From Lachnospiraceae bacterium (lineage in GTDB: Bacteria; Bacillota; Clostridia; Lachnospirales; Lachnospiraceae), in assembly GCA_024691305.1 (NCBI GenBank), contig JAILNS010000039.1:1-64000 (forward strand): DNA of 64,000 bases, in the 5' to 3' direction. The position numbers and the translations under genes are program-made. Numbering within the stretch: the stretch's first letter is position 1; each line of letters opens with the position of its first letter. The notes under the pieces are model-generated. The model was not told the origin of the DNA and did not search any database. It saw only the letters and a program-made list of their open reading frames with translations. Below, piece after piece: positions 23,102 through 32,472 of the stretch.

Positions 23102-23130
23102 GCCACTATGACGCATATTGCGTATATAAT
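23100..23130 (+). promoter_or_regulatory. Sigma-A-type promoter for the giant gene
   Basis: TTGCCA (23100-23105), 17-base spacer, TATATA, overlapping TATAAT (23125-23130). It overlaps the end of the preceding terminator and lies 45 bases before the start at 23176. Confidence 0.55.
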
Positions 23131-23175
23131 ATACAGAGGGATTGATAATCCAAAAATAAGAGAGGGTAACAGATC

Positions 23176-26100
23176 ATGGATTGGTTAAACAAGGAAAAGG
23201 TTTCGGAAGATATAAAAAAAACTAAAACATTTGATGCAAAGATAGATACTCAGGCAAAAGAAACGCTGGATTCCAGATCAGTATCGGGAAAAGAGTATGT
23301 TCATAAGGTTCGCGAGCAGCAGATCCCTGAACAGAAGATACCTAAACAGCAGATGCATAAACAGCAGATGCATAAACAGCAGATGATGGAAAAAAACGAC
23401 ATCAGATCAGACGGTGATGAAATAGCGGACGACTGGGCCATGATCGAGAATGTCGGCGAGGCGGAAATCAAGAGACGTACCGAGGCCGGCGAAAAATTGG
23501 ATGTAGTGGGCGATGGGCTTATCCTGCTCAACATACAAAAAGAAAAGGAATATATCCGGAAAAACGGTGGAAAAGCTGATAAAGAAGCCGATAGAGTAAA
23601 TGAACTCAGACAAAAGCTGCGTGCATCAAAGGGAATGCGTGTGAACAGGGCAGTTTCTCATATACCTCAGAGTTCAGCCTTAAGAAGCAGTTTCAGAAGC
23701 AGGGTCGGAACTAAAGAACGTTTAAGTAAGACTAAGAGAAGCAAAAAAATATATAATCCAAAATCCCGTTTATTCCAAAAGGCTGAGTGTGCAAGAACGA
23801 TCAACCAATGTGAGAATCTGGTCGGAAGCCGGATGTTTGATGATATGACCGAGGCGATGAATAACCGTCGTATAGGCTGTGATAAGCAGACATTCCATGA
23901 TCTGTCGGTATTTATGTATACCAAAGAAAAGGATGTGGAAAATAACAGGCAGCTGCTGGATCTGTATCTGGGCACGTCCAGAGATCAAAAGACGGGTGAG
24001 ATCGTTGGCAGGGACAGAAATGCTGCGCTTGATATCATTACCAAGAGGCTGTTTGGTATAGATGTTTCAGATATAAATTTTGAAGATGACAAGCATATGG
24101 TTCAGTCGGCACAAAGACTTGAAGCTTTGGTGGGGTACGTCGGAGCATATGACAGACTTATGCGTGAGAATCCCGATTATCTTGAAGGTCTTGGCGATGA
24201 ATTAAGAGAGAAGATAAGTGAGCGGATGCAGGAGCTGCGCTCCGTATCCGCATATTATATTGCGCGTAAGGAACTCTTGAACGATGAGTTGTACCGTACA
24301 CATTATGATGATGAACTATCTATGAAAATCGATGAAAACAGTACGGATGAGGAACGTGCACTGGCAGAGAAACTGGTTAATGCATATGTTCTTGGTCAGA
24401 ACTTCATAAGGATCAACAAAAATCCCCATCGTGAAATGATAAATCCCGGAGATCTTAAAATGATGGAACAACTGTCTGAAAAATTACAGGAGGATGCCTT
24501 AAAAAAACTTGATCCCGATGGACTTAGGGAATATGTGGAAAAAGCATATGCTTCCGGTGATTATCTTGCAGGAGGTATCAGAATTGTCGCGCATAATATT
24601 CCTTTGACCGGTGGAGAAGACTGGAAGTTAAAATCCGAACAGGGGTTAACGGATTCAAAAACGGAAAGCAAAATGAAACAATACGAACGGGAAGATATGG
24701 ATTATATTCAACAGGAAGTACAAAAAAGGATTGGAAAAAACGCGTTACAACTCAAAAATCCTTATACGGGACATGCAGATGCAGGCCTTGCATTAAACCG
24801 TATTTATCATGCATTAAACAAATATAACTCAGGAAATTACGGAACTGACGACCTGATAGAGATTTTATGTAAAATGTTCGCACCGGCGGCTGAAAAAAAT
24901 CAGCGACTTGATCCTGAAAGCAATGAGGTAAAGCAGTTAAACAGCGATTTTAAATGGGCGGTAAACGAGTATAAAAAGATATTGCTGAATGCATACAGGT
25001 GTTTGGATGCTTCGTTTGGCGACCTGCTTGGACAGCTATCTGTTATTGACGGTGCTGCTCTTTTTAGAAATTACGGTGATAAGTATACAGTGTATAGCGG
25101 ACTTGAGCAGGATGCATTACAGATCGTCGCAGCAGATGAAAAAGCATCGGACAAGTATTTCGATGAAGATAATCCGGAAGACAGTGAGTTTATTTTCAGG
25201 CTTAATTACTTTAACGAAGTTGTATCCGTAGTTAAAATACCGTTTGTGTTTGTAACTGCAAATCGGAAATCAGATCTTGAATATATGCTCACTAATACGA
25301 TCGAGGGTAAAAGAAAAAAGAATTCATATATATATACCCATCGCGCGGAAAATAATAAACTATTAAAAGGACCTTCAATGAGTCGTTCCCAGATGGCAGA
25401 TTATAAAAAGCAACTTAAAACAAAGATGTCTGAGAATGAGTATAAAAACTATATTAAAAGGGTCGATAACATCAACTGTGACATAGGACAGGCTTTTGAT
25501 CTTTTATGGGATCGCAAACAACTTGAATCATATAAGAATTATTTAAAAAAGAATGGGTACAACAGCGGAGAAATGCCCGGGCAGATCAAGACATCTTTGG
25601 AAATTCTCAGTTATATGAAGACCACGGATATATGGACTGATCCTTTTCTTATTAAGAATAAAGAACTGCGTGATAAGGTGATCTATGCCAGGGAAAACGT
25701 CCTGTATCTTGAGAAGATCGCAGAACTTTCCAAAGAATCGACAGATTTGGTAAAACGTCATCAAAACGGTGTTATGAATGATGACGAATATGAGGCTGCC
25801 CAAAAGGCTATAAAGGAAAAGGCCGGGAATATAAACAGTGTTTCCAATGATATGACGCTTGCATACGCACATGAAAATGCATTAAGAGAAGTACCGGTAA
25901 GTGTAGTTCCGGAGTATTCTGATGAGGCTTTAAGAGAGGCGTGGAAAGATTTTGAGAACATCAACATTGAGAGTTTTGCTTTTTCCGATTACGATGCAAT
26001 AATAAGAAACTATCATTATAATCTTGAATTATGCAAAAAAGCTGAAGTGTTTGAGGGACTTTTAACTCAGGCCTTGCTTAGTGGAAAAACTCTTGACGAT

Positions 26101-29100
26101 AAGACGATGCTTCCACTTCGAGCCAAACTGCGCTTTATGCATCAAATATCGGTGTTCTCACAGATGTTGAATGACCTGGTATGTGCCGATCCCTCTTTTG
26201 GGATTATGACGGAGCAGCAGAAAAAGGAAACTATCGAAAAAGCCGGAGAAGGGATGGAATTAAAGATATATCCTACCGGCAATATCGCTTCACTGTATAA
26301 GAAGTTTTTGACGGATATCAAGGATGAACATGCCAACAGGTCGGATATGATAAGAGCGGCATATTACCCTATTGATAAAAATGTGCCCTTAGAAGATGCA
26401 AATCCAGGTGAGGATCCGCATGAATCCACTATACCCAAAGCTGAGCTGGCCAGACGTAAAAAAGATTTTCAGAAGAATGCCTTTATTTTTGATCATCTCT
26501 CAAGACAGAAGCAGGAGTACACAAATTCATGTAACAGATCGATCATGGCGATCAGGGCAGACCTTGCAAGAAAAGGACAAAAGATCGTTGAACCTGATAG
26601 GACCGACAGAGATATGTTTGCATACAGGACTCCGGCAGAAGCCATTGAATTATACCGCAAATTAAAAGGTACAGATGATGAACGCCTGGAATTCTATACC
26701 GAGATGTACAATGAGGTCAAAAAGGTAAATCCCAAAGATTATGAACTTAAGAATTTTCAAGATGCTTATGCTGATTCTAAGATCCGTGAAAAAATGCGCG
26801 CTGCGTATATAGGATCGAATCTCAACACCCTTGAGGAAAAATTCGGGAAGCTTGTAAAAGACGGTAAATACCCTGACGGATATAATAGCCTTGAAGATTT
26901 CAGGGTACATCTTCATGCTACCTATAATGTGTTCACTACTTATAGCAACAGACTGACTGCTCTTACCACTTTGGGAGAAACCTCCGCTAACGGTGCACTC
27001 AGTCTCGACGATTATAAGAAAATGAATATAAAAGAGGTGTTGATTAGATATAACCATAAGACCATGCAGCAGGACGAAGAACACTTCATGGCGAGCAGGC
27101 TGTATCAGCCGATAGCAGGTCTTATGGCAAATAAGAAATATCTGGCAAATGATGATGATCCCGAAGGACCGGTTACAGGATTTGATGAAGACCTGGAGTC
27201 GGTATTTAAGGCGGATTATGATTATTCGGCTGATAGATACAGAGAAGAACTGCGTCGTGCAGCGGCTAAGGCAAAATCCAAGGCTACCGCTGAAGAGAAA
27301 AAGGCTAAACCTGAAGCTACCGCTGAAGAGAAAAAGGCTAAACCCGAAGCTACCGCTGAAGAGAAAAAGGAAAAATCCGTAGCTAACGCTGAAGAGAAAA
27401 AGGAATCCACCGAGGAAGAAGGGACCATCCTTACCCCGATGAATACTTTTTGGACAAAGGAAAAGAAAGAAGAACCTGCCGGAAAACCTTCTCCCGCAGC
27501 AAATAACCCGGACGCCGGAGTTGTTCAGGAAAAATATACCAAGGCTGAAAAAGCAAGACGGGAAAAGATCCTTAAAGACCATGGAATACCGGTACCAAAG
27601 GATCGTGACGAACTGGTAGTGCTTCGTAGCAATCATTACAGGAAAGAGTTTAAGATCATAGGTCAGGACGGAGTACTGCATACCGACTTTACATGGAACG
27701 ACGACGTAAGTGCAGAACTTCGTGAGAACTATGACTGGCTCATGAGATACTACAGGTCAAAAGATAAGACCCTCAGAGAAAACGTAAAGGCCGGAGTTGT
27801 AGATATCCCTAAGTATAAAGACGATAAGGTATATAACGTAAAAATGAATATACCGGGAATGGGATCCGCATATGAGAGTCAGGGTACGCTCAACTGTTTT
27901 GCCTGCGCCGGGTCGGCTATGGTAAACCAGTATATCGCTCGCAGAAAAGGTGAAAAGAAAATAACACGCCGGGTAAATCAGTATGATTTCCGCGCTTTCA
28001 GACCCATGATCCGTAAGTATGATGAGGAGAAATTTGGGAATGTTATCGATAAGGGCACTTATTCATCTTATGTAAAAGACGTAAACCGTTATGCCGGAGC
28101 GGGTAAACGAACAACGGGAACCATTTTTGAAATGGGTGACTTTATAATGGAGAAACTTGAGGGAGAGGGCATAAAAGATGTCATGCTCAACAAGACGGTA
28201 TTCATTCTTCCCGGAGTCGATGAGACTGATAAGAGAGATGATGTTAAGTTAAGCAATCAAAGAGTTGTCTTTAAACAGAAACTTAACGAGATCATTTCCG
28301 GCGGTTCTGTAGCCGGAATGCTCACGGCACATGGAACATATGCCCATTATATTACTCTGACAGGAATAAATGGCGATAATGTGGAATACTATGATTCGTA
28401 CCCGTATTCTTCCAAGCCGAAGTATACTAAAGTGGATGAACTGATGAAGAGGGGTGACAGGGTCGAGCTTAACTGGATATCCGAAAAGAAAACAGCCGAG
28501 GAAATGACAGAGCAATATCCTAATCTTATTTATGATGTGGAGAGCGGTTATGAAGTTAAGGAATATGATGATAATCTTATAGGTAATACAGCTGCGCATA
28601 CAAGAGGCATCACCGTAAAGAGAGAAGAAGATGATCTTGATCCGGGCATGGAAGGTATCACCGAGATGGTCTATATCCCCGATGAAAAGATGCATATCGA
28701 GAAGGAGACCATAGAAGAGAACTTAAACAGCCTGATAGTTCCTGCCGCAAAAGAGGCAAACAAAAAAACGTCAGATAAGAAAGTAGCAACTAAAAAAGAG
28801 ACAAATAAAAAGGTATCGGCTAAAAAAGAGGAATTAAAGAAAGAGTCGGAAGAGTCCCTGTCTGACGATATTTATATTGAAGACGAAAATATTTCTGAAG
28901 GCGATCTTTTTGGTGAAGTAAAGGAAAAGGAACTGGATCTTTCGAAACTTGAGTATCAGGATGACGGAGAAATGGATACGGAAGATTATCTGGCAATCGA
29001 TAAATCACTTATGACGCAGGCTAAAAAGACTACCTGTAAAAAAGGCAAATTCTCAGTTAAATTTGAAAAGGAAGCTGAGAAATTTTCGGAAGCGCTCAAT

Positions 29101-29901
29101 TTGTGGGCCGGTGAGAGTACTCCCGAAGAAGAAAAATTGTTTGAATTGATGGGAATAAGGGATATTATTGACTGTGTATATGTATATAACACTCCCATAG
29201 CGGAATTCGTAAAGAAAAAATACGGATATTCGGGCAACGATGTTAAAGTATTGAGAAGATATGCCGCATATTTCGCCGGAAAGCAAAATCATCCCCTTAT
29301 ATTTGTAAGACCAACCGTTAAAAATGGTATGCCGAATGTACTCGTTGAGGTAATAAATATAGACAATGAGTATACTACCGACCAGGAATATTCTGATTCA
29401 GTATCATACAGAGCAGCCGGTATACAAAGTAAGGATGAAATGCTAAAATCTCCGGGTAAAATACTGCTTAGTACCAGAGCTGCATTCAGAGAGATGAGAG
29501 GAATGAACTTACCTTCCGTTACGGAGATGGAAAAGTCTTTACTGAATTTGACGGATGTAATCCCGAAAGGCAATTCCCTTTTTGTTCAACTCTTAAATTT
29601 GTATGAGTCATACTGTAATCGTATCGAAAATGTATGTTATTCTCCGAAGCTGAAGATGATCGATCAAAAAAATGCAAAACTACTTCGAAGCGAAGCAAAT
29701 GATATGATAAATACCTTTAATTACGCAATGCGTAATATGAACAAATCGCAAATAAAAAAGATCGGACCTGCTATCGATAATGCGATAACAGTTGTACAGA
29801 AACAGCTAGACATGATCAATAATGCTATGGAATCCGCCAATATGAATATCAGAAAAGGCGGAAAAGAATCTATTGAAAAGATTTTGGGATCGGATAAATG
29901 A
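23176..29901 (+). CDS. Giant 2241-residue protein with papain-like cysteine peptidase domain
   Basis: There is no signal peptide. Residues about 52-66 are QQMHK repeats; residues about 200-1360 are mostly helical, charged and unlike anything I know. About 1368-1412 is a linker of four EEKKAKPEATA-type repeats. A C39/papain-like domain follows: Q-G-T-L-N-C-F-A-C-A-G-S-A-M with C1574 as probable nucleophile, YAHYITLTG with H1724, and YYDSYPYS with D1740. A Lys-rich linker (about 1855-1895) and a second helical region complete the protein. The layout (huge helical body, low-complexity hinges, peptidase) suggests an effector, toxin or intracellular processing factor. The next gene overlaps by four bases. 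The gene is preceded by AGAGGG and its own promoter. Confidence 0.75.
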   Translation: MDWLNKEKVSEDIKKTKTFDAKIDTQAKETLDSRSVSGKEYVHKVREQQIPEQKIPKQQMHKQQMHKQQMMEKNDIRSDGDEIADDWAMIENVGEAEIKRRTEAGEKLDVVGDGLILLNIQKEKEYIRKNGGKADKEADRVNELRQKLRASKGMRVNRAVSHIPQSSALRSSFRSRVGTKERLSKTKRSKKIYNPKSRLFQKAECARTINQCENLVGSRMFDDMTEAMNNRRIGCDKQTFHDLSVFMYTKEKDVENNRQLLDLYLGTSRDQKTGEIVGRDRNAALDIITKRLFGIDVSDINFEDDKHMVQSAQRLEALVGYVGAYDRLMRENPDYLEGLGDELREKISERMQELRSVSAYYIARKELLNDELYRTHYDDELSMKIDENSTDEERALAEKLVNAYVLGQNFIRINKNPHREMINPGDLKMMEQLSEKLQEDALKKLDPDGLREYVEKAYASGDYLAGGIRIVAHNIPLTGGEDWKLKSEQGLTDSKTESKMKQYEREDMDYIQQEVQKRIGKNALQLKNPYTGHADAGLALNRIYHALNKYNSGNYGTDDLIEILCKMFAPAAEKNQRLDPESNEVKQLNSDFKWAVNEYKKILLNAYRCLDASFGDLLGQLSVIDGAALFRNYGDKYTVYSGLEQDALQIVAADEKASDKYFDEDNPEDSEFIFRLNYFNEVVSVVKIPFVFVTANRKSDLEYMLTNTIEGKRKKNSYIYTHRAENNKLLKGPSMSRSQMADYKKQLKTKMSENEYKNYIKRVDNINCDIGQAFDLLWDRKQLESYKNYLKKNGYNSGEMPGQIKTSLEILSYMKTTDIWTDPFLIKNKELRDKVIYARENVLYLEKIAELSKESTDLVKRHQNGVMNDDEYEAAQKAIKEKAGNINSVSNDMTLAYAHENALREVPVSVVPEYSDEALREAWKDFENINIESFAFSDYDAIIRNYHYNLELCKKAEVFEGLLTQALLSGKTLDDKTMLPLRAKLRFMHQISVFSQMLNDLVCADPSFGIMTEQQKKETIEKAGEGMELKIYPTGNIASLYKKFLTDIKDEHANRSDMIRAAYYPIDKNVPLEDANPGEDPHESTIPKAELARRKKDFQKNAFIFDHLSRQKQEYTNSCNRSIMAIRADLARKGQKIVEPDRTDRDMFAYRTPAEAIELYRKLKGTDDERLEFYTEMYNEVKKVNPKDYELKNFQDAYADSKIREKMRAAYIGSNLNTLEEKFGKLVKDGKYPDGYNSLEDFRVHLHATYNVFTTYSNRLTALTTLGETSANGALSLDDYKKMNIKEVLIRYNHKTMQQDEEHFMASRLYQPIAGLMANKKYLANDDDPEGPVTGFDEDLESVFKADYDYSADRYREELRRAAAKAKSKATAEEKKAKPEATAEEKKAKPEATAEEKKEKSVANAEEKKESTEEEGTILTPMNTFWTKEKKEEPAGKPSPAANNPDAGVVQEKYTKAEKARREKILKDHGIPVPKDRDELVVLRSNHYRKEFKIIGQDGVLHTDFTWNDDVSAELRENYDWLMRYYRSKDKTLRENVKAGVVDIPKYKDDKVYNVKMNIPGMGSAYESQGTLNCFACAGSAMVNQYIARRKGEKKITRRVNQYDFRAFRPMIRKYDEEKFGNVIDKGTYSSYVKDVNRYAGAGKRTTGTIFEMGDFIMEKLEGEGIKDVMLNKTVFILPGVDETDKRDDVKLSNQRVVFKQKLNEIISGGSVAGMLTAHGTYAHYITLTGINGDNVEYYDSYPYSSKPKYTKVDELMKRGDRVELNWISEKKTAEEMTEQYPNLIYDVESGYEVKEYDDNLIGNTAAHTRGITVKREEDDLDPGMEGITEMVYIPDEKMHIEKETIEENLNSLIVPAAKEANKKTSDKKVATKKETNKKVSAKKEELKKESEESLSDDIYIEDENISEGDLFGEVKEKELDLSKLEYQDDGEMDTEDYLAIDKSLMTQAKKTTCKKGKFSVKFEKEAEKFSEALNLWAGESTPEEEKLFELMGIRDIIDCVYVYNTPIAEFVKKKYGYSGNDVKVLRRYAAYFAGKQNHPLIFVRPTVKNGMPNVLVEVINIDNEYTTDQEYSDSVSYRAAGIQSKDEMLKSPGKILLSTRAAFREMRGMNLPSVTEMEKSLLNLTDVIPKGNSLFVQLLNLYESYCNRIENVCYSPKLKMIDQKNAKLLRSEANDMINTFNYAMRNMNKSQIKKIGPAIDNAITVVQKQLDMINNAMESANMNIRKGGKESIEKILGSDK

Positions 29902-30734
29902 TAAGTACACTTATAACTACAGAAAATTCAGGATTATTTTTGCCGACAGTACCGGATGAAGTACTGTCGGCAGGTGATGTGTTCCTGGGGGCCGTTGATG
30001 AAGATACCGATACCGCATGCGGAGTGCTTGCCGCAGAGGTTGTCGAAGGTGATATCATGGCCATCCGCTACTTATATGTAAATAAAAAGTGGCGTATGAA
30101 CGGAGCGGCAGGCAAACTTCTTGATATGCTTACCGATATCGCACATTCGGCGGGCGCTGCAGAGATAATATGCAATGCCGTAAGGCCTTGCCCTGATCCT
30201 TCAGATAGCGCCGAACAGACGACAGGAATGCCCGACGATGGCATGTATGAGTTTCTTACAGGTAACGGATTCGAGGAGATAGAAGAACTGCGAACCCCGT
30301 TATTTGAGTTTAATATTTCGGATATTAAGCCTAATCCAAACAGTGTTCTTTTGAATATGGTCTCTGTGTCTGATGTTTCCGAAGATATATGGAAACAGAT
30401 AAGTTTCGCCTCTTCTTTAAGTTCCGATGATTATATCGATGATCTTAGTTTTGTGGCCTTTGATAACAGAAAAAATTATCTTGGACATATTCTTGTCCGT
30501 ATGGATGATAATGGACTGGTAATAGAATCCTTAAATGCCGAGGGAGACCATTCATCCCTTACCATTAATTCTATTCTTGAACGTGTCTATGAGGTGTGTA
30601 AGAGCCTGGCTGATGAAGATGTACCGGTAAGAGTGCCGGCACAAAGCAATTCCATACAGAGTCTTCTTATGAAAATTACCGGTAGTAAGGCAGTAAAACT
30701 TGGAGATCATACACTTCTTAGCAAGATGATCTGA
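29898..30734 (+). CDS. GNAT-like acetyltransferase, probable tandem domains
   Basis: 278 residues. The first half has a GNAT core: M-A-I-R-Y-L-Y-V-N-K-K-W-R-M-N-G-A-A-G-K-L-L, in which the R/G-rich turn matches the acetyl-CoA loop. The second half repeats a weaker version of the fold (LSFVAFDNRKNYLGHILVR). The start overlaps the stop of the giant gene (ATGA), so the two products are made together, and it could modify or protect against the giant protein. The acceptor is unknown. Confidence 0.6.
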   Translation: MISTLITTENSGLFLPTVPDEVLSAGDVFLGAVDEDTDTACGVLAAEVVEGDIMAIRYLYVNKKWRMNGAAGKLLDMLTDIAHSAGAAEIICNAVRPCPDPSDSAEQTTGMPDDGMYEFLTGNGFEEIEELRTPLFEFNISDIKPNPNSVLLNMVSVSDVSEDIWKQISFASSLSSDDYIDDLSFVAFDNRKNYLGHILVRMDDNGLVIESLNAEGDHSSLTINSILERVYEVCKSLADEDVPVRVPAQSNSIQSLLMKITGSKAVKLGDHTLLSKMI

Positions 30735-30738
30735 TCAT

Positions 30739-30987
30739 ATGGACAAACATATCTTATTAAACAATCTGGACCGTATACATACGACCGAAATGGGGGTGGA
30801 CAGGATAAAGAAGAACCTGTCTCTTAATGATGATGCGGATGTTTTGGACCTTTGCAGAAAGATGATCTCAGATGATAATGCAGTTATCGGAAGGCAGGGG
30901 AAGAACTGGTATGTTCGTATTGATGGTTGTGTACTCACTGTGAATGCGAACAGCTATACGATCATTACTGCCCATAGGGAGAAATGA
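30739..30987 (+). CDS. DUF3781 protein
   Basis: 82 residues. Blocks L-L-N-N-L-D-R-I-H-T-T-E-M-G, R-I-K-K-N-L, K-N-W-Y-V-R-I-D and N-S-Y-T-I-I-T-A-H match the small DUF3781 family of clostridia and bacilli. The family has no established function. It starts four bases after the acetyltransferase and overlaps the next gene's start by four bases, so all are in one operon. Confidence 0.85.
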   Translation: MDKHILLNNLDRIHTTEMGVDRIKKNLSLNDDADVLDLCRKMISDDNAVIGRQGKNWYVRIDGCVLTVNANSYTIITAHREK

Positions 30988-31619
30988 TCATGGAAAGACC
31001 TGCTTTTGACACCATAAATGATTATTCGGAATTTGAAAAATATTACTGGTACAGAGAAGAACTGATCCGGATATGTAAAGAACACGGGCTTAAGTCATCC
31101 GGCAGTAAGATAGAGTTACTTAAGGTGATAGAAGCTTTTTTTGATGGAAATAAGATACTTCCTGATAAAAAAACAATCAGGGATAAAAACACACAAAAAA
31201 GTGACCGCCATACAAAAGAACTGACTTTGGACACAGGTCTCATAGAGTGCGGGTTCACATTCGGTAACAGATTCAGAGAATTCTTTTCTGCACAGACCGG
31301 TGATGAGAAGTTTAAATTCAATGTGGACATGGTGGCAACGGTAAAGGCTGTCAAGGAAGAAAATGACATATCATTTACACTTGGCGATCTGCTCGAAATA
31401 TATTATGGCAAAAAAGAATATGTTAAATATGACAGATCGGAACTCAAATGGAATAAATTCGTAAAGGATTTTCATACCGATAAGTCAACTGCTGTCTATA
31501 AAGAACGGCTTAAGGCCGCTGCTGCGTTATGGAAGATCGTCAGAGATTCTGATATGAAAAAAGAGTATTCTCATGAACTGTATGAGACATACAAAGAAAA
31601 CCTGACTGAATATATATAA
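30984..31619 (+). CDS. SAP-domain protein (DUF6434-like)
   Basis: 211 residues. Residues 15-55 form a SAP-like helix-turn-helix (Y-W-Y-R-E-E-L-I-R-I-C-K, then GLKSSGSKIELLKVI), a motif often linked to nucleic-acid binding. The remainder resembles the bacterial DUF6434/SAP proteins: G-F-T-F-G-N-R-F-R-E-F-F near residue 90 and L-K-W-N-K-F-V-K-D-F-H in the C-terminal part. The ATG at 30984 overlaps the preceding stop; ATG at 30990 is an alternative. No catalytic motif is seen. Confidence 0.7.
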   Translation: MIMERPAFDTINDYSEFEKYYWYREELIRICKEHGLKSSGSKIELLKVIEAFFDGNKILPDKKTIRDKNTQKSDRHTKELTLDTGLIECGFTFGNRFREFFSAQTGDEKFKFNVDMVATVKAVKEENDISFTLGDLLEIYYGKKEYVKYDRSELKWNKFVKDFHTDKSTAVYKERLKAAAALWKIVRDSDMKKEYSHELYETYKENLTEYI

Positions 31620-31651
31620 AGAAACTCAGCCGAATACATAAGAGGAAATTT

Positions 31652-32119
31652 ATGAATATAAGAGAACTTGAAGAGAGTGAGACGGAAGTCTTAAAGGATT
31701 TTTTGTATGAGGCCATTTTCATTCCCGAAGGTGTAGAGGCACCCGACAGGGATATTATAAATCAGCCTGAACTTAAATTATATTACGAAGACTTTGGGAA
31801 CAAAAAAGCCGATAATTGTCTTGTTGCCGATGATGATGGCAGAGTGATCGGGGCTGTATGGACGAGGATAATGGACGATTACGGCCATGTTGATAATGAC
31901 ACTCCGTCGTTTGCGATATCTTTATATAAAGAATACAGAGGCCGGGGCATCGGAACCGAACTTATGAAACGTATGTTGGATAGCCTTAAGTCACAGGGAT
32001 ATGAAAGGGCATCATTGGCAGTGCAAAAAGCAAATTATGCAGTGAGAATGTACAGTAAGGTCGGATTTGAGATCGTGGATGAGAACGAAGAAGAGTACAT
32101 AATGGTGTGTGAATTATGA
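31652..32119 (+). CDS. GNAT-family N-acetyltransferase
   Basis: 155 residues. The acetyl-CoA site is Y-R-G-R-G-I-G-T-E-L-M near residue 95, followed by SLAVQKANYAVRMYSKVGFE, which is the classical RimI-like C-terminal pattern. AGAGGAAAT lies before the ATG. It follows the SAP-domain gene by 32 bases and is probably the last gene of this operon. The acceptor is unknown. Confidence 0.85.
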   Translation: MNIRELEESETEVLKDFLYEAIFIPEGVEAPDRDIINQPELKLYYEDFGNKKADNCLVADDDGRVIGAVWTRIMDDYGHVDNDTPSFAISLYKEYRGRGIGTELMKRMLDSLKSQGYERASLAVQKANYAVRMYSKVGFEIVDENEEEYIMVCEL

Positions 32120-32208
32120 CCCCGGAACTGACATGCCGGAATGGTTTTGCTTAAACCGGTATTATTTGCGAGTATGATAAAAGAATTAAACTAAGTATAT
32201 TTTTGCAC

Positions 32209-32237
32209 TTGACGTATCGGTTAGTCTATGCTAACAT
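32209..32237 (+). promoter_or_regulatory. Promoter with embedded GTTAG-N6-CTAAC operator (site E)
   Basis: TTGACG (32209-32214), a 17-base spacer and TAACAT (32232-32237) form a promoter. GTTAG (32220-32224) and CTAAC (32231-32235) lie inside it, so a bound repressor would block RNA polymerase directly. Half-sites GATAACTAA follow at 32252 and 32265, and GATAACTTA at 32278, with an exact 13-base period. The nearest regulator gene is the TetR protein 240 bases downstream. Confidence 0.6.
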
Positions 32238-32243
32238 CGTTAG

Positions 32244-32427
32244 CGAACCATGATAACTAATCGCGATAACTAAACACGATAACTTATCATTTAGCTATCG
32301 GTTACAACTGAAAATCAGGGAACAGTAAGAACAAACAGACCGATCATCATGCAGGATTTTTTAAAAGACCGAAATAAGATTCATTATATTAAAAAGATAA
32401 AGAGACCGTAAGGTCTCTTTTATTTTT
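32244..32427 (+). ncRNA. Candidate small RNA or short leader transcript
   Basis: From the predicted start of transcription to a strong terminator (AAGAGACC-GTA-AGGTCTCTT, then a T-rich tail, ending about 32427) is about 185 bases with no ORF longer than 20 codons. The only frame with an ATG, at 32349, lacks a ribosome site. The terminator would stop most transcripts before the TetR gene, so the product is either a small RNA or a terminator-attenuated leader. Confidence 0.45.
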
Positions 32428-32460
32428 GTTAGTTAACAAAAATATATTTTGATAACTAAA
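32428..32460 (+). promoter_or_regulatory. Possible autoregulatory half-sites before the TetR gene
   Basis: TTGTTAGTTAACAA (32426-32439) is a perfect palindrome containing GTTAG, and GATAACTAA (32451-32459) repeats the half-site found three times at 32252-32286. Both lie within 50 bases of the TetR start. The arrangement differs from the GTTAG-N6-CTAAC sites. Confidence 0.4.
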
Positions 32461-32472
32461 AAAGGAGGAAAT

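Noticed and set aside
23338..23392. Prion-like or phase-variable repeat in the QQMHK coding repeat
   Set aside because: Only three units of 15 bases are present; the length keeps frame, so it cannot switch expression, and it is too short for a polyglutamine-like domain.
26662..27681. 339-codon antisense open frame within the giant gene
   Set aside because: It is a Phe/Leu/Ser-rich shadow of the EEKKAKPEATA repeats, with no ribosome site.
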